The notes below the pieces were generated by a model. The model saw nothing but the letters and a program-made list of their open reading frames with translations, was not told the DNA's origin and ran no database searches. From an uncultured Pelagibacteraceae bacterium (lineage in GTDB: Bacteria; Pseudomonadota; Alphaproteobacteria; Pelagibacterales; Pelagibacteraceae): DNA of 64,000 nucleotides. Position 1 is the stretch's first letter. Every line of letters starts with the position of its first letter. This document shows, in pieces, positions 41,272 to 49,501 of the stretch. The position numbers and the translations under genes are program-made. The DNA is taken from assembly GCA_902578775.1 (NCBI GenBank), contig CACHEF010000003.1:124001-188000 (forward strand), read 5' to 3'.

Positions 41272-41478
41272 TTGGAGGTAGTTATTAAAATAGAAGTAAA
41301 AGATAATAATATTGAACAAGCCCTTAGAGTTTTAAAAAGAAAACTCCAAAGGGATGGTTTCTTTAAAGTTATAAAGTTAAAAAATACTTACGAGAAACCT
41401 TCCGAAAAGAAAAAAAGAATTCTCCAAGAGAATATTAAAAGAGTTAAGAAATTAAATAAACTTAAGAACAGAATTTAA
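41272..41478 (+). CDS. rpsU: 30S ribosomal protein S21
   Basis: Small basic protein of the 30S platform near the anti-Shine-Dalgarno. KIEVKDNNIEQALRVLKRKLQRDGFFKVIKLKN-type sequence and the Lys-rich C-terminus are typical. No ATG is available. The frame opens with TTG at 41272, but that codon abuts GGAGG (41274-41278), which is spaced five bases before an ATT at 41284. Translation from ATT would give MKIEVKDNN..., aligning with the normal S21 start (MxVxVRDNN), 64 residues. I give the longer TTG frame and flag the ATT alternative. Confidence 0.92.
   Translation: MEVVIKIEVKDNNIEQALRVLKRKLQRDGFFKVIKLKNTYEKPSEKKKRILQENIKRVKKLNKLKNRI
41274..41278 (+). promoter_or_regulatory. Strong Shine-Dalgarno of rpsU
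   Basis: GGAGG lies immediately inside the TTG-opened frame and five bases before ATT at 41284. Most genes in this window have weak or no Shine-Dalgarno sequence, so this one stands out and bears on the start choice. Confidence 0.6.
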
Positions 41479-41484
41479 TAATAT

Positions 41485-41561
<77 letters not shown>

Positions 41562-41569
41562 ATTCTAAA

Positions 41570-42268
41570 TTAAATTTTAAATTTTGACTTTTTACTGTCG
41601 ATAAGAAATGCAATAACAGTTTCTTGAGTTAATTTATCAAATGATTTCCCGAATTTTTGAATTTTTTCAATAATTGAAGGTGGAATTGTAATGATATGAC
41701 ATCCTAATTGTTTTGCCTGCAAATAGTTATATGGTTCCCTTACACTTGCCCACAATATCTCAACATTTTTGAAATTTTTTGCTAACTTAACACTCTTAAC
41801 AAACTCTGGTATTGGATCTTTTCCAGAATCTGCTGCCCTTCCTGCAAAGATTGAAATTATCACTTTAGTTTTCTTGTTTATAACTTTTAAAATTCTAGCT
41901 GTCTGCTTTGCCGTATAAACAGCTGTAATATTTAATTTAATATTTTTATTATTGAGTTCTTTAATCACACTTCCGGTAAATTTATTACTTGAATTTACTA
42001 CAGGAACTTTGACATAAATATTTTTTCCCCAAGTGTTAATTTTTTTTCCTTGTTCAATCATTGATTTTTCATCATCCGCAAATACCTCAAAAGAAATAGG
42101 TTTATTTCGGCAAATTTTAAGAATTTCTTTAGAGTACAATTTGTAATCTTTTGCACCAGCCTTTCTCATTAAACTAGGATTAGTTGTGAAGCCTTTTACA
42201 ATTTTAAATTTATTAAATTTTTTAATTGAAGATAAATCAGCAATATCACAAAAAATTTTTGTTTTCAT
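41570..42268 (-). CDS. tal: Transaldolase (short TalC/FSA type)
   Basis: Schiff-base aldolase-type enzyme of the pentose phosphate pathway. KGFTTNPSLMRKAG near 25-38 and NIYVKVPV near 83-90 with the catalytic Lys at about 87 are family motifs; IISIFAGRAADSGKDP near 138-153 is the later phosphate-site block. At 232 residues it belongs to the short subgroup with fructose-6-phosphate aldolase, so true transaldolase activity is probable but not certain. It is convergent with the tRNA-fMet and lies 6 bp after pntB. Confidence 0.87.
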   Translation of the reverse strand: MKTKIFCDIADLSSIKKFNKFKIVKGFTTNPSLMRKAGAKDYKLYSKEILKICRNKPISFEVFADDEKSMIEQGKKINTWGKNIYVKVPVVNSSNKFTGSVIKELNNKNIKLNITAVYTAKQTARILKVINKKTKVIISIFAGRAADSGKDPIPEFVKSVKLAKNFKNVEILWASVREPYNYLQAKQLGCHIITIPPSIIEKIQKFGKSFDKLTQETVIAFLIDSKKSKFKI

Positions 42269-42274
42269 AAAATA

Positions 42275-43669
42275 TCATAAATTTTTAGTAATATCTTCTG
42301 TCATTTTTTTAGCATCAGCAAATAACATCAAAGTATTTTCTTTATAAAATAAATCATTATCAATTCCAGCATAACCTGGAGACAAACTTCTTTTAACAAA
42401 CAACACAGATTTACATTTCTCTACATCCAATACTGGCATACCATAAATTGGGCTTTGTGGATCTGTTTTAGCAACAGGATTTGTCACATCATTTGCTCCA
42501 ATTACAAATGCTACATCTGCATTAGCAAAGTCATTATTTATCTCCTCTAGCTCAAACACTTCATCATAGGGCACATTTGCTTCTGCTAATAAAACATTCA
42601 TGTGACCAGGCATTCTTCCTGCGACCGGGTGAATAGCGTAAGACACTTTAATATCGTTTTTCTTTAAAGTGTCTACCATTTCCCTCAGAGCATGTTGAGC
42701 CTGTGCTACAGCCATACCATAACCTGGAACAATAATTACTGAAGATGCATTCTTCATTAAGAAAGCAGCATCATCTGCATTGCCACTTTTAACTGGTCTT
42801 TGTTCTTTTTTACTTTTTCCTGTTGATTGATCTGTTGCACCAAAACCTCCTAATATAACGTTAAAAAATGATCTATTCATTCCTTTACACATTATATATG
42901 AGAGAATTGCTCCAGACGAACCGACCAAAGCACCTGTAATAATTAAAGCAGTATTTTCTAAAGTAAAACCAATTCCAGCAGCAGCCCAACCAGAATATGA
43001 ATTAAGCATTGATATTACAACTGGCATGTCTGCTCCACCAATTGGAATGATAATCAAAAAACCAATTATAAAAGAAACTGCAATTAATATCCAAAATAAA
43101 TTAGACGATTGAGTTGAACATAAATAAAAAGTGAGAACTACAATTGAAATCAATATTAGTGCATTTAGTGCATGCTGACCTTTAAAAGTAATTGGTGAAC
43201 CTGACATTATTCCTTGAAGTTTTAAAAATGCAATAACGGATCCCGAAAAAGTTATCGCACCAACTGCAGCCCCAATGGCCATTTCTATTAAACTTGCAAG
43301 TTTTATATTTCCTGGTGTTCCAAGTCCGAATGCATCAGGATTAATAAAAGCTGAAATCGCAACAAATACTGCAGCTAATCCAACTAAACTATGAAAACCT
43401 GCAACCAACTCAGGCATTGCTGTCATTGGAATCTTATAAGCAATAAAAGCTCCAATGCTTCCACCGATAGCAAGAAATATCAAAACATAAATAAAGCCAG
43501 TCGTAAAATTACCAACAGATAAAAATGTTACTGTAACTGCAATCAACATTCCTATAATTCCGAAAAGATTTCCTTGTCTTGAGGTTTCTGGCGAAGAAAG
43601 CCCTCTTAAGGCAAGAATAAATAAAACACCTGATATTAAGTAAAGAATGGCTGAAAGGTTTGCTGACAT
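42275..43669 (-). CDS. pntB: NAD(P) transhydrogenase subunit beta
   Basis: Membrane and NADP-binding subunit of the proton-translocating transhydrogenase, which makes NADPH from NADH. About eight hydrophobic segments cover residues 5-260, including GGADMPVVISMLNSYSGWAAAGIGF near 210-235. The NADP-binding domain III begins near 300, with VPGYGMAVAQAQHALREM and HPVAGRMPGHMNVLLAEA and VIGANDVTNP. Length 464 is normal. Its start shares one base with the pntAb stop. Confidence 0.97.
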   Translation of the reverse strand: MSANLSAILYLISGVLFILALRGLSSPETSRQGNLFGIIGMLIAVTVTFLSVGNFTTGFIYVLIFLAIGGSIGAFIAYKIPMTAMPELVAGFHSLVGLAAVFVAISAFINPDAFGLGTPGNIKLASLIEMAIGAAVGAITFSGSVIAFLKLQGIMSGSPITFKGQHALNALILISIVVLTFYLCSTQSSNLFWILIAVSFIIGFLIIIPIGGADMPVVISMLNSYSGWAAAGIGFTLENTALIITGALVGSSGAILSYIMCKGMNRSFFNVILGGFGATDQSTGKSKKEQRPVKSGNADDAAFLMKNASSVIIVPGYGMAVAQAQHALREMVDTLKKNDIKVSYAIHPVAGRMPGHMNVLLAEANVPYDEVFELEEINNDFANADVAFVIGANDVTNPVAKTDPQSPIYGMPVLDVEKCKSVLFVKRSLSPGYAGIDNDLFYKENTLMLFADAKKMTEDITKNL

Positions 43670-43977
43670 TATTTATCCTTTTTCTTTTTTTTATACATGG
43701 CTAACATTCTTTGAGTAACTAAAAACCCACCAAAAATATTTACTGCCGCTAAAACAATCGCTAAAAATCCAAAAATACTAGAAGATGAAAATATAGTATT
43801 ATCATTACCTGATAATGCTGCAATTATTGCTCCAACTATGATTACAGAGGATATCGCATTAGTTACTGACATTAAAGGAGTATGAAGTGAAGGTGTTACG
43901 CTCCAGACTACATAATATCCAATAAATATTGATAGAATAAAAATACTTAATCTAAATATAAAAGGGTCTATTTCCAT
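43669..43977 (-). CDS. pntAb: NAD(P) transhydrogenase subunit alpha, membrane part
   Basis: Small membrane domain split from PntA. Three hydrophobic segments in 102 residues, with the conserved VWSVTPSLHTPLMSVTNAISSVIIVGA near 24-50 and FLVTQRMLAMYKKK at the C-terminus. The split PntAa/PntAb arrangement is common in alphaproteobacteria. It lies 3 bp after pntAa. Confidence 0.95.
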   Translation of the reverse strand: MEIDPFIFRLSIFILSIFIGYYVVWSVTPSLHTPLMSVTNAISSVIIVGAIIAALSGNDNTIFSSSSIFGFLAIVLAAVNIFGGFLVTQRMLAMYKKKKKDK

Positions 43978-43980
43978 AAT

Positions 43981-45069
43981 TTATTTTATTAATGTTTTTT
44001 CAATTATTTCATCTTCTAAATTTATATTTAATTTTTTATTTTCTTTATCATATAAATTAGAGACGAAATTAAATATATTTTTTGCAAACAAATTTGAGGC
44101 TGATACTGGTAATTTATTAAGAATATTTGCTTCACCTAAAATTTTAACTCCATTTTTTTCAATAACTTTATCGACTTCAGTAAATGCTGTATTCCCTCCT
44201 TGAATTGCTGCAAGATCATAAATCACAGAGCCTTGTTGTAAATTTTTAAACATTTCTTCTTTAATAATTTTGGGTGCTTCTCTGCCTGGAATTAAAGCTG
44301 TACAAATGATGATGTCTATTTTTTTTAATGTCTCTGATAACAATTCCTCCTGTTTCTTTTTAAATTCTTCAGATGCCTCTTTGGCATATCCGCCTTCAGT
44401 TTCTAAATTTTCAGAGCCTTCAACCGTAAGAAACTTTCCCCCTAAACTTTCTACTTGTTCTTTTGAAGCCATCCTTACATCTGTTGCAAATACCACTGCG
44501 CCCATTCTTTTTGCTGTTGCTATCGCTTGTAAACCTGCAACTCCTGCACCTACAACTAGTACTTTTGCAGCAGGAATTGTACCAGCTGCTGTCATCATCA
44601 TAGGGATTGCTCTTTCATAAACTTGAAAAGCTTCAATCACACCTTTATAGCCAGCAAGGTTTGCTTGAGAAGATAAAATATCCATTGACTGTGCTCTTGT
44701 AATTCTTGGAAGTAATTCTAATGAGAAACAATTAATCTTTTTTGTTTTCAAATTATCTAATTTTTCTTTATTTAAAAAAGCATTAAATGATCCAACCAAA
44801 GTTTGGTTTTCTTTAAGCAATGTTAATTTATCATCTTCAGGTAATCCTATTTGAATAATAATATCTGCATTTTTAATTATGTCTTTTTCATTACTTAAAA
44901 TATCTACTCCAAGATTAGTATAATCTTCATCATTGAAGCCTAAATGGACACCATACCCATTAGGTAGAGATAATTTAAATCCTAGACTAATATATTTTTT
45001 TGCTATTTCAGGAGTTATTGCCAGTCTTTTTTCAATTGATTTATTTTCTAAAAAAGATGTTAAATGCAT
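43981..45069 (-). CDS. pntAa: NAD(P) transhydrogenase subunit alpha, NAD-binding part
   Basis: Soluble NAD(H)-binding domain I, related to alanine dehydrogenase. RLAITPEIAKKYISLGF near 15-31, PRITRAQSMDILSSQANLAGYK near 120-141, the Rossmann loop VVGAGVAGLQAIATAKRMGA near 170-190, and TALIPGREAPKII near 255 are conserved. Length 362. It lies 6 bp from the small cytochrome oxidase subunit gene. Transhydrogenase is a major NADPH source where the oxidative pentose phosphate route is missing; that route is not seen here. Confidence 0.96.
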   Translation of the reverse strand: MHLTSFLENKSIEKRLAITPEIAKKYISLGFKLSLPNGYGVHLGFNDEDYTNLGVDILSNEKDIIKNADIIIQIGLPEDDKLTLLKENQTLVGSFNAFLNKEKLDNLKTKKINCFSLELLPRITRAQSMDILSSQANLAGYKGVIEAFQVYERAIPMMMTAAGTIPAAKVLVVGAGVAGLQAIATAKRMGAVVFATDVRMASKEQVESLGGKFLTVEGSENLETEGGYAKEASEEFKKKQEELLSETLKKIDIIICTALIPGREAPKIIKEEMFKNLQQGSVIYDLAAIQGGNTAFTEVDKVIEKNGVKILGEANILNKLPVSASNLFAKNIFNFVSNLYDKENKKLNINLEDEIIEKTLIK

Positions 45070-45075
45070 TAGATA

Positions 45076-45186
45076 TTATAATAGAAAAAACGCCATCAAA
45101 ACTAGTATCAGAATTACCGCAACTGTTCCCCAAAGAACAAATTTAGTAAAATTATTCCAAGTATTTTTATGGTCATTATTTTCCAT
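45076..45186 (-). CDS. aa3-type cytochrome c oxidase subunit IV (36 residues)
   Basis: A tiny gene of 36 codons reading MENNDHKNTWNNFTKFVLWG followed by a single hydrophobic helix to the end. The TWNxFTKxVxWGTxAV pattern is that of the bacterial aa3 oxidase subunit IV family, a one-helix accessory subunit of cytochrome oxidase. It lies 6 bp upstream of pntAa and 5 bp after rpmJ. The same position next to pntA is familiar from other alphaproteobacteria. Function beyond family membership is unclear. Confidence 0.85.
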   Translation of the reverse strand: MENNDHKNTWNNFTKFVLWGTVAVILILVLMAFFLL

Positions 45187-45191
45187 AAAAT

Positions 45192-45317
45192 CTATTTTTG
45201 TCTGGCTTTAAATTTTGGATTAGTTTTATTAATTATGTAAACTCTTCCTCTTCTTCTAACTAATTTTGAGTTCAAATCTCTTTTTTTTATAGATTTTAGT
45301 GAGCTTTTAATTTTCAT
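45192..45317 (-). CDS. rpmJ: 50S ribosomal protein L36
   Basis: A 41-residue basic protein: [20 protein letters not shown], then [21 protein letters not shown], the alphaproteobacterial zinc-free L36 pattern. The ATG at 45317 lies only about 14 bases after the 3' end of the 5S rRNA gene on the same strand, with no terminator between. No Shine-Dalgarno sequence is evident. Confidence 0.95.
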   Translation of the reverse strand: MKIKSSLKSIKKRDLNSKLVRRRGRVYIINKTNPKFKARQK

Positions 45318-45331
45318 AATAATTCAGTTTT

Positions 45332-45449
45332 ATGCCGGCAACGACCTACTCTCCCATATCTTAAGACAAAGTACCATCGGCGCAGAAAGGCTTGACTTCC
45401 GAGTTCGGAATGGGATCGGGTATAACACTTTCGCAATAATTACCGGCAA
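45332..45449 (-). rRNA. rrf: 5S ribosomal RNA, unlinked from 16S/23S
   Basis: Read on the minus strand, the sequence shows the 5S core CCGATCCCATTCCGAACTCG and GGTACTTTGTCTTAAGATATGG, ending GGGAGAGTAGGTCGTTGCCGGCA. The terminal helix TGCCGGTAA pairs with the complement at the 3' end over nine positions with one G-U. Length is about 118 nt. No 23S or 16S sequence lies within the neighbouring kilobases; the upstream neighbour is a glycosyltransferase gene on the other strand. It is followed closely by rpmJ. Confidence 0.96.
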
Positions 45450-45453
45450 AAGT

Positions 45454-45481
45454 CTTATAAACATTTAACAATATTTGTAAA
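45454..45481 (-). promoter_or_regulatory. Promoter of the orphan 5S rRNA gene
   Basis: On the minus strand, TTTACA (45476-45481) and TATAAG (45454-45459) are separated by 16 bases. The predicted start falls 5-7 bases downstream, at the mature 5' end of the 5S RNA. This supports independent transcription of 5S. Confidence 0.55.
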
Positions 45482-45569
45482 CTATCAATTAATATTGATT
45501 TTTCTGGTTTATTAGAAAAATGTGGTATCCTATTTTTTTTTTTAAACAGTTTAATAATAAGTTAATATT

Positions 45570-46994
45570 ATGAATAATAATGAACTACCTAATAAGGAAT
45601 ATTATTTAAATTCTAGTATTTTATTTTTTAAAACTCATTATGAAAAGAGACTCAAATTCTTAAAAAAAAAAATTTACTTATTTAATGAAATTGCCAATTT
45701 TATAAATAACTGCATTGATAACACAAAAGATATTTTTATATTTTGTGCTGGGAATTCAATACTTGCAAAAAATATCAAATCAAAAAAAATATTTGTCAAA
45801 GAAATTGATAAAAAATACCAAATGAATTATAATGATAATATTGAGTATGTGTATGAAGGCACTGAAGATATAATATCTAAATGTGATACTATAGTAATTT
45901 CAGATATTGAACACCAATCAAACCCTGCTTCGAATTTATTGAATTTATCTAATATTATAAAAGATGATGCAAAATTAATCATACTATCAAGAAATTTAGT
46001 TTGGATGATTATAATAAGATTTTTAAAATTTTTTTTTAATTTTTCACCTAGAAAGAATAATTTTTTACCTTCATCATATCTTGAAAATTTATATTCTAGT
46101 TGTAATTTTGAAATTATTAGAAATGAAAAAATTATTGCATTGCCAATTTTTATTCCATATGTAACTAATTTTTTAAATAGAATATTTAGATTACCTTTAT
46201 TAAATATTTTTTGTCTTTCAAGTATAACAATTTTAAAAAAGAAAAATCAAAAAAATTTCACCGAAAAAAACTTACAAGTTTCTTTCATAATACCGTGCAA
46301 AAATGAAGAACATAATATTAATCTTTTTGAAAAAGAAATTGCTAATAGTGATAAATCAAATGAATACTTATTTGGTGATGATAACTCATCAGATAAAACA
46401 AATGACGAAATAGATAAACTATCGAAAAAATTAATTAACAATAAAATTAAAAAATACTTTGGTCCAGGAGTATGTAAATCTGAAAATGTTTACAAAGGTA
46501 TCGGGCTTTCTTCAGGTGATATTATTGTAATATATGATGCAGATCTTACCGTAAGTTTTAAAGATATAAAATTTGCATTAGATATATTAAAAAAAACAAA
46601 TGCTGATTTTATAAATTGTACAAGAATGATTTACCCCCAAAAAGATGGTGCTATGAAGTTTTTAAATTTTATTGGTAATAGTTTTTTTGCAAGTCTTTTT
46701 AGTGTTTTGTTTAAAAAGAAAATCACTGATACTCTTTGTGGAACTAAAATTTTTTATAAAAAAGATTGGGACAAAATTAAAAAAGATATTTCAAATTGGG
46801 GAATGAAAGACTTATGGGGAGATTTTGATCTTTTGATCGGTGCTTATAAAAATAATCTAAAAATCATAGAAGTGCCAGTCACATATTATGAAAGAAAAAA
46901 TAATGAAACTAAAATGACTTCATTGGTTTCTAATACATTAAGAATGTTATTTATAGTAATAGCTTCTTATTATAAATTAAGGTTAAAAAAATAA
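45570..46994 (+). CDS. Glycosyltransferase family 2 with an N-terminal methyltransferase-like domain
   Basis: First gene of the surface-glycan island. From about residue 236 (SFIIPCKNEEHNI) to 420 it is a GT2 domain of the dolichol-phosphate-mannose/DPG-synthase type: GDDNSSDKT, GLSSGDIIVIYDADLTV with the DxD metal motif, and DTLCGTKIFYKKDW. A hydrophobic segment ends the protein. Residues 1-225 look like a degenerate Rossmann methyltransferase (DIFIFCAGNS near 54, DTIVISDIEH near 106, then a long hydrophobic stretch). The pairing suggests transfer of a sugar, possibly to a polyprenyl phosphate, with a linked modifying or binding domain. Donor and acceptor are unknown. Confidence 0.8.
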   Translation: MNNNELPNKEYYLNSSILFFKTHYEKRLKFLKKKIYLFNEIANFINNCIDNTKDIFIFCAGNSILAKNIKSKKIFVKEIDKKYQMNYNDNIEYVYEGTEDIISKCDTIVISDIEHQSNPASNLLNLSNIIKDDAKLIILSRNLVWMIIIRFLKFFFNFSPRKNNFLPSSYLENLYSSCNFEIIRNEKIIALPIFIPYVTNFLNRIFRLPLLNIFCLSSITILKKKNQKNFTEKNLQVSFIIPCKNEEHNINLFEKEIANSDKSNEYLFGDDNSSDKTNDEIDKLSKKLINNKIKKYFGPGVCKSENVYKGIGLSSGDIIVIYDADLTVSFKDIKFALDILKKTNADFINCTRMIYPQKDGAMKFLNFIGNSFFASLFSVLFKKKITDTLCGTKIFYKKDWDKIKKDISNWGMKDLWGDFDLLIGAYKNNLKIIEVPVTYYERKNNETKMTSLVSNTLRMLFIVIASYYKLRLKK

Positions 46995-47010
46995 TTTAAT
47001 TCCAACTCAA

Positions 47011-47727
47011 TTAGTAAGTTTGGTTTTCATAAATATATTCAAAAGATTTTCTAAATATCATTTTACTTTTTTTTATCATTATAAAACCATTTTTTTTAAG
47101 TAATTCATTTATATCGTGAAATTTATAATTTTTGATAATCATATCATCGTAATGATGTTCAAAATAAATTAATTTAATTTTTTTAATATTTTTTGAGAGA
47201 CCATTTAGTACATTGAACTCATAACCTTCTGTATCTATTTTTAACAAATCAATCTGATGAATATCATTTTGCTCTATGAAATGATCAAGCGTTAATATTT
47301 TAACAGGAATTTTTTGATAAAACTCCTCTTTATTTTTAATTTTTAGAATTTTTAATTTTTTTTCAAAATATTTGGAAGTTTTATTTAATCGATTTATTGT
47401 AGATGAAGAAGACTCTAAAGTTTGATTAATATAATTATTTTCTATTTTATCTCCTAAACCTAGATTATAAATTTCTACATTTTCAAATTTTTTTTTTGAA
47501 ATATTCTTTTTTAGAATATTAAAATTTTGAGGACTTGCCTCAAAAGAATACATCTTTTTTATATCAATTTTTTTAGAGAATAACTTTATAGTTTCACCAT
47601 AGTGAGCTCCTACATCAACAATCGATATTGCTCTAGAAAATTTACTATTAATTAACTCTATTATTTTTTTCTGTTGAAAATAATCTAAAAAATTTAGAAT
47701 TATTAAAATTAATTTAGAGTAAAACAT
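47011..47727 (-). CDS. FkbM-family methyltransferase
   Basis: SAM-dependent O-methyltransferase. VDVGAHYGETIKLFSKK near 37-53 is motif I, MYSFEASPQNFNILKKNI near 59-76 is the FkbM acidic motif, and IDLLKIDTEGYEFNVLNGL near 157-175 is the diagnostic FkbM block. Length 238. FkbM enzymes in polysaccharide loci commonly methylate sugars. It is the last gene of the long minus-strand island run and lies 14 bp after the polytopic gene. Confidence 0.88.
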   Translation of the reverse strand: MFYSKLILIILNFLDYFQQKKIIELINSKFSRAISIVDVGAHYGETIKLFSKKIDIKKMYSFEASPQNFNILKKNISKKKFENVEIYNLGLGDKIENNYINQTLESSSSTINRLNKTSKYFEKKLKILKIKNKEEFYQKIPVKILTLDHFIEQNDIHQIDLLKIDTEGYEFNVLNGLSKNIKKIKLIYFEHHYDDMIIKNYKFHDINELLKKNGFIMIKKSKMIFRKSFEYIYENQTY

Positions 47728-47741
47728 TAAAATTTATCCTT

Positions 47742-49445
47742 TTATCTATAAATAAAATAATAACCATTTTTCTTTCTTACATTTAATTCAAATTTTCCAA
47801 AACCTATTGCACAAGGAGATGGAGTATTCCAGCAGTGACCATTTGTTTTATAAATTATCAAACCAGAATCAGTTTTTTCAGGTATAATTTTTTTTTCGGG
47901 AATTGCAAAATAAGGAAAATTATTAAACTTATAAAGATCTGTTCTTTCAAACTCGTTATTTATTCTTAAAAAATTTTTTAGATTAAAAGATATCAATATT
48001 AAAACGATTATTATCCTAAAATTTTTTTCAAATAATATTTTGCCTTCAAATTTTTGAAACAAGAGTGCAATAGGGATAGATAGAAATAAAAAAGAAATCG
48101 AATACCCACCATATCTTAATGAAGGATGATTATAAAACCATATAAAAAATATGATCATAATTATTCCATAAAAAAACAAAATTTTTTTACTAATGATAGA
48201 GATTTCTGATCTTAATTTAAATCTAACAAATAAAATGAAAGTTATGAAAAAAGTAAATATTAATAATAACAATTGATCTTTACCTTTCTCAGCAAAATAA
48301 TAGTCTAACCATCGAGGGACCCAATTAAAATGTTGAATGTATTCCTCAGGATTTTCTATTCTAAAATTTGGTCCAGCTCCTGCCTTGGCCCACTGTTCTA
48401 ACCATTTTGACAAAAATTCATAATGCTCTTTACCACGCGCCCAATCTAAATTATCACCAAAACATGTTAAACTTAAAGGAGATATTACACAACCAGTTGA
48501 AATAAAATGATGTATAAAATAAAAAAATAATGATGCTAGAAATATTAAAAAAGGTTTTGAAAAGCATATTATTTTCAATACTTTAAATACATTTTCATTT
48601 AAAAAAAATATTAAAAAAAATAATAAAATATAAGATAAAAAATAAGTTTTTAAAGTAATACAAAAGGCTATTAATGGAATTAATATTAAAATTTTATTAA
48701 AAATATTTTTATTATTTTCTAAATTCTTGTCAAAACAAATAATTTGAAAAAATTTAATAGTTAAAATTACTATTAAAAGTTGTCCTGCTTTATCTGTACC
48801 ATACTCAGCTATCCTATTAAAAGATAAATTAAAAAATATGAAAGAGAAAAGATATAAATACTTTATAACTTCATTTGTGGATTTTAAAATAATTTCTTTT
48901 AGTAAAAAATAATTAAAAAAAATTAAGAAAAATATTAATGTAAAATGAAATGAAAAAAAATTTATTAAGGGTAAATAAAATGTTGAATTTAAAAAGAATA
49001 AAGATGATATTAATTTATTTCCATGAGAAAGAAGACCCATACCAAAAATAATTTTTTGCTCAGTTAAATATTTTGTAAATGAAAGATGATAATAAGAAAA
49101 ATCATCATGAGTTTTAGATATTAATAAAGCTGAAATTGTAAAAATTGAAATAAGTAAAATATTTCTGAGATATTTTTTTTTATTTTTAAATCTTATAAAT
49201 ATTAAAGATGAAATTCCAATTAAATGGAGAAAAATATTATGTATAAAATTATGTGCAACAAATAAACTTGTTACTAAGGAAATTAATGTCAACAAAAATA
49301 AACCATAAAATCCTATATAAATAAGTGTCTGATCTTCAAATTTTTCTACGTAACTAAAACATAATTTTTGAAATAAAATTCCATATCCTACTACTGATAT
49401 AAGTAGGCCATAAAAGAATATAAAAAAAATCAATATATCAATCAT
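47742..49445 (-). CDS. Polytopic membrane protein, GT-C-like or polymerase-like
   Basis: A 567-residue, Phe/Ile-rich protein with about 11-13 hydrophobic helices. HDDFSYYHLS near residue 112 follows an early helix, resembling the catalytic acidic loop of GT-C glycosyltransferases that use polyprenyl-phosphate sugars. A soluble loop with a WARGKEHYEFL and WLEQWAKAG segment lies in the middle, and a short C-terminal tail contains CWNTPSPCAIG, two Cys five residues apart. It may be a GT-C transferase or a Wzy-type polymerase; sequence alone does not decide. Confidence 0.6.
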   Translation of the reverse strand: MIDILIFFIFFYGLLISVVGYGILFQKLCFSYVEKFEDQTLIYIGFYGLFLLTLISLVTSLFVAHNFIHNIFLHLIGISSLIFIRFKNKKKYLRNILLISIFTISALLISKTHDDFSYYHLSFTKYLTEQKIIFGMGLLSHGNKLISSLFFLNSTFYLPLINFFSFHFTLIFFLIFFNYFLLKEIILKSTNEVIKYLYLFSFIFFNLSFNRIAEYGTDKAGQLLIVILTIKFFQIICFDKNLENNKNIFNKILILIPLIAFCITLKTYFLSYILLFFLIFFLNENVFKVLKIICFSKPFLIFLASLFFYFIHHFISTGCVISPLSLTCFGDNLDWARGKEHYEFLSKWLEQWAKAGAGPNFRIENPEEYIQHFNWVPRWLDYYFAEKGKDQLLLLIFTFFITFILFVRFKLRSEISIISKKILFFYGIIMIIFFIWFYNHPSLRYGGYSISFLFLSIPIALLFQKFEGKILFEKNFRIIIVLILISFNLKNFLRINNEFERTDLYKFNNFPYFAIPEKKIIPEKTDSGLIIYKTNGHCWNTPSPCAIGFGKFELNVRKKNGYYFIYR

Positions 49446-49501
49446 TAAATATCCTAATTAATCTATTTAAAAAATTTTTAGATAATAGTTTTTATAACTA
49501 T

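Noticed and set aside
44270..44620. A 116-codon plus-strand frame opposite pntAa
   Set aside because: It lies wholly inside the well-conserved pntAa gene on the other strand, has no recognisable protein features, and looks like a mirror of its codon pattern.
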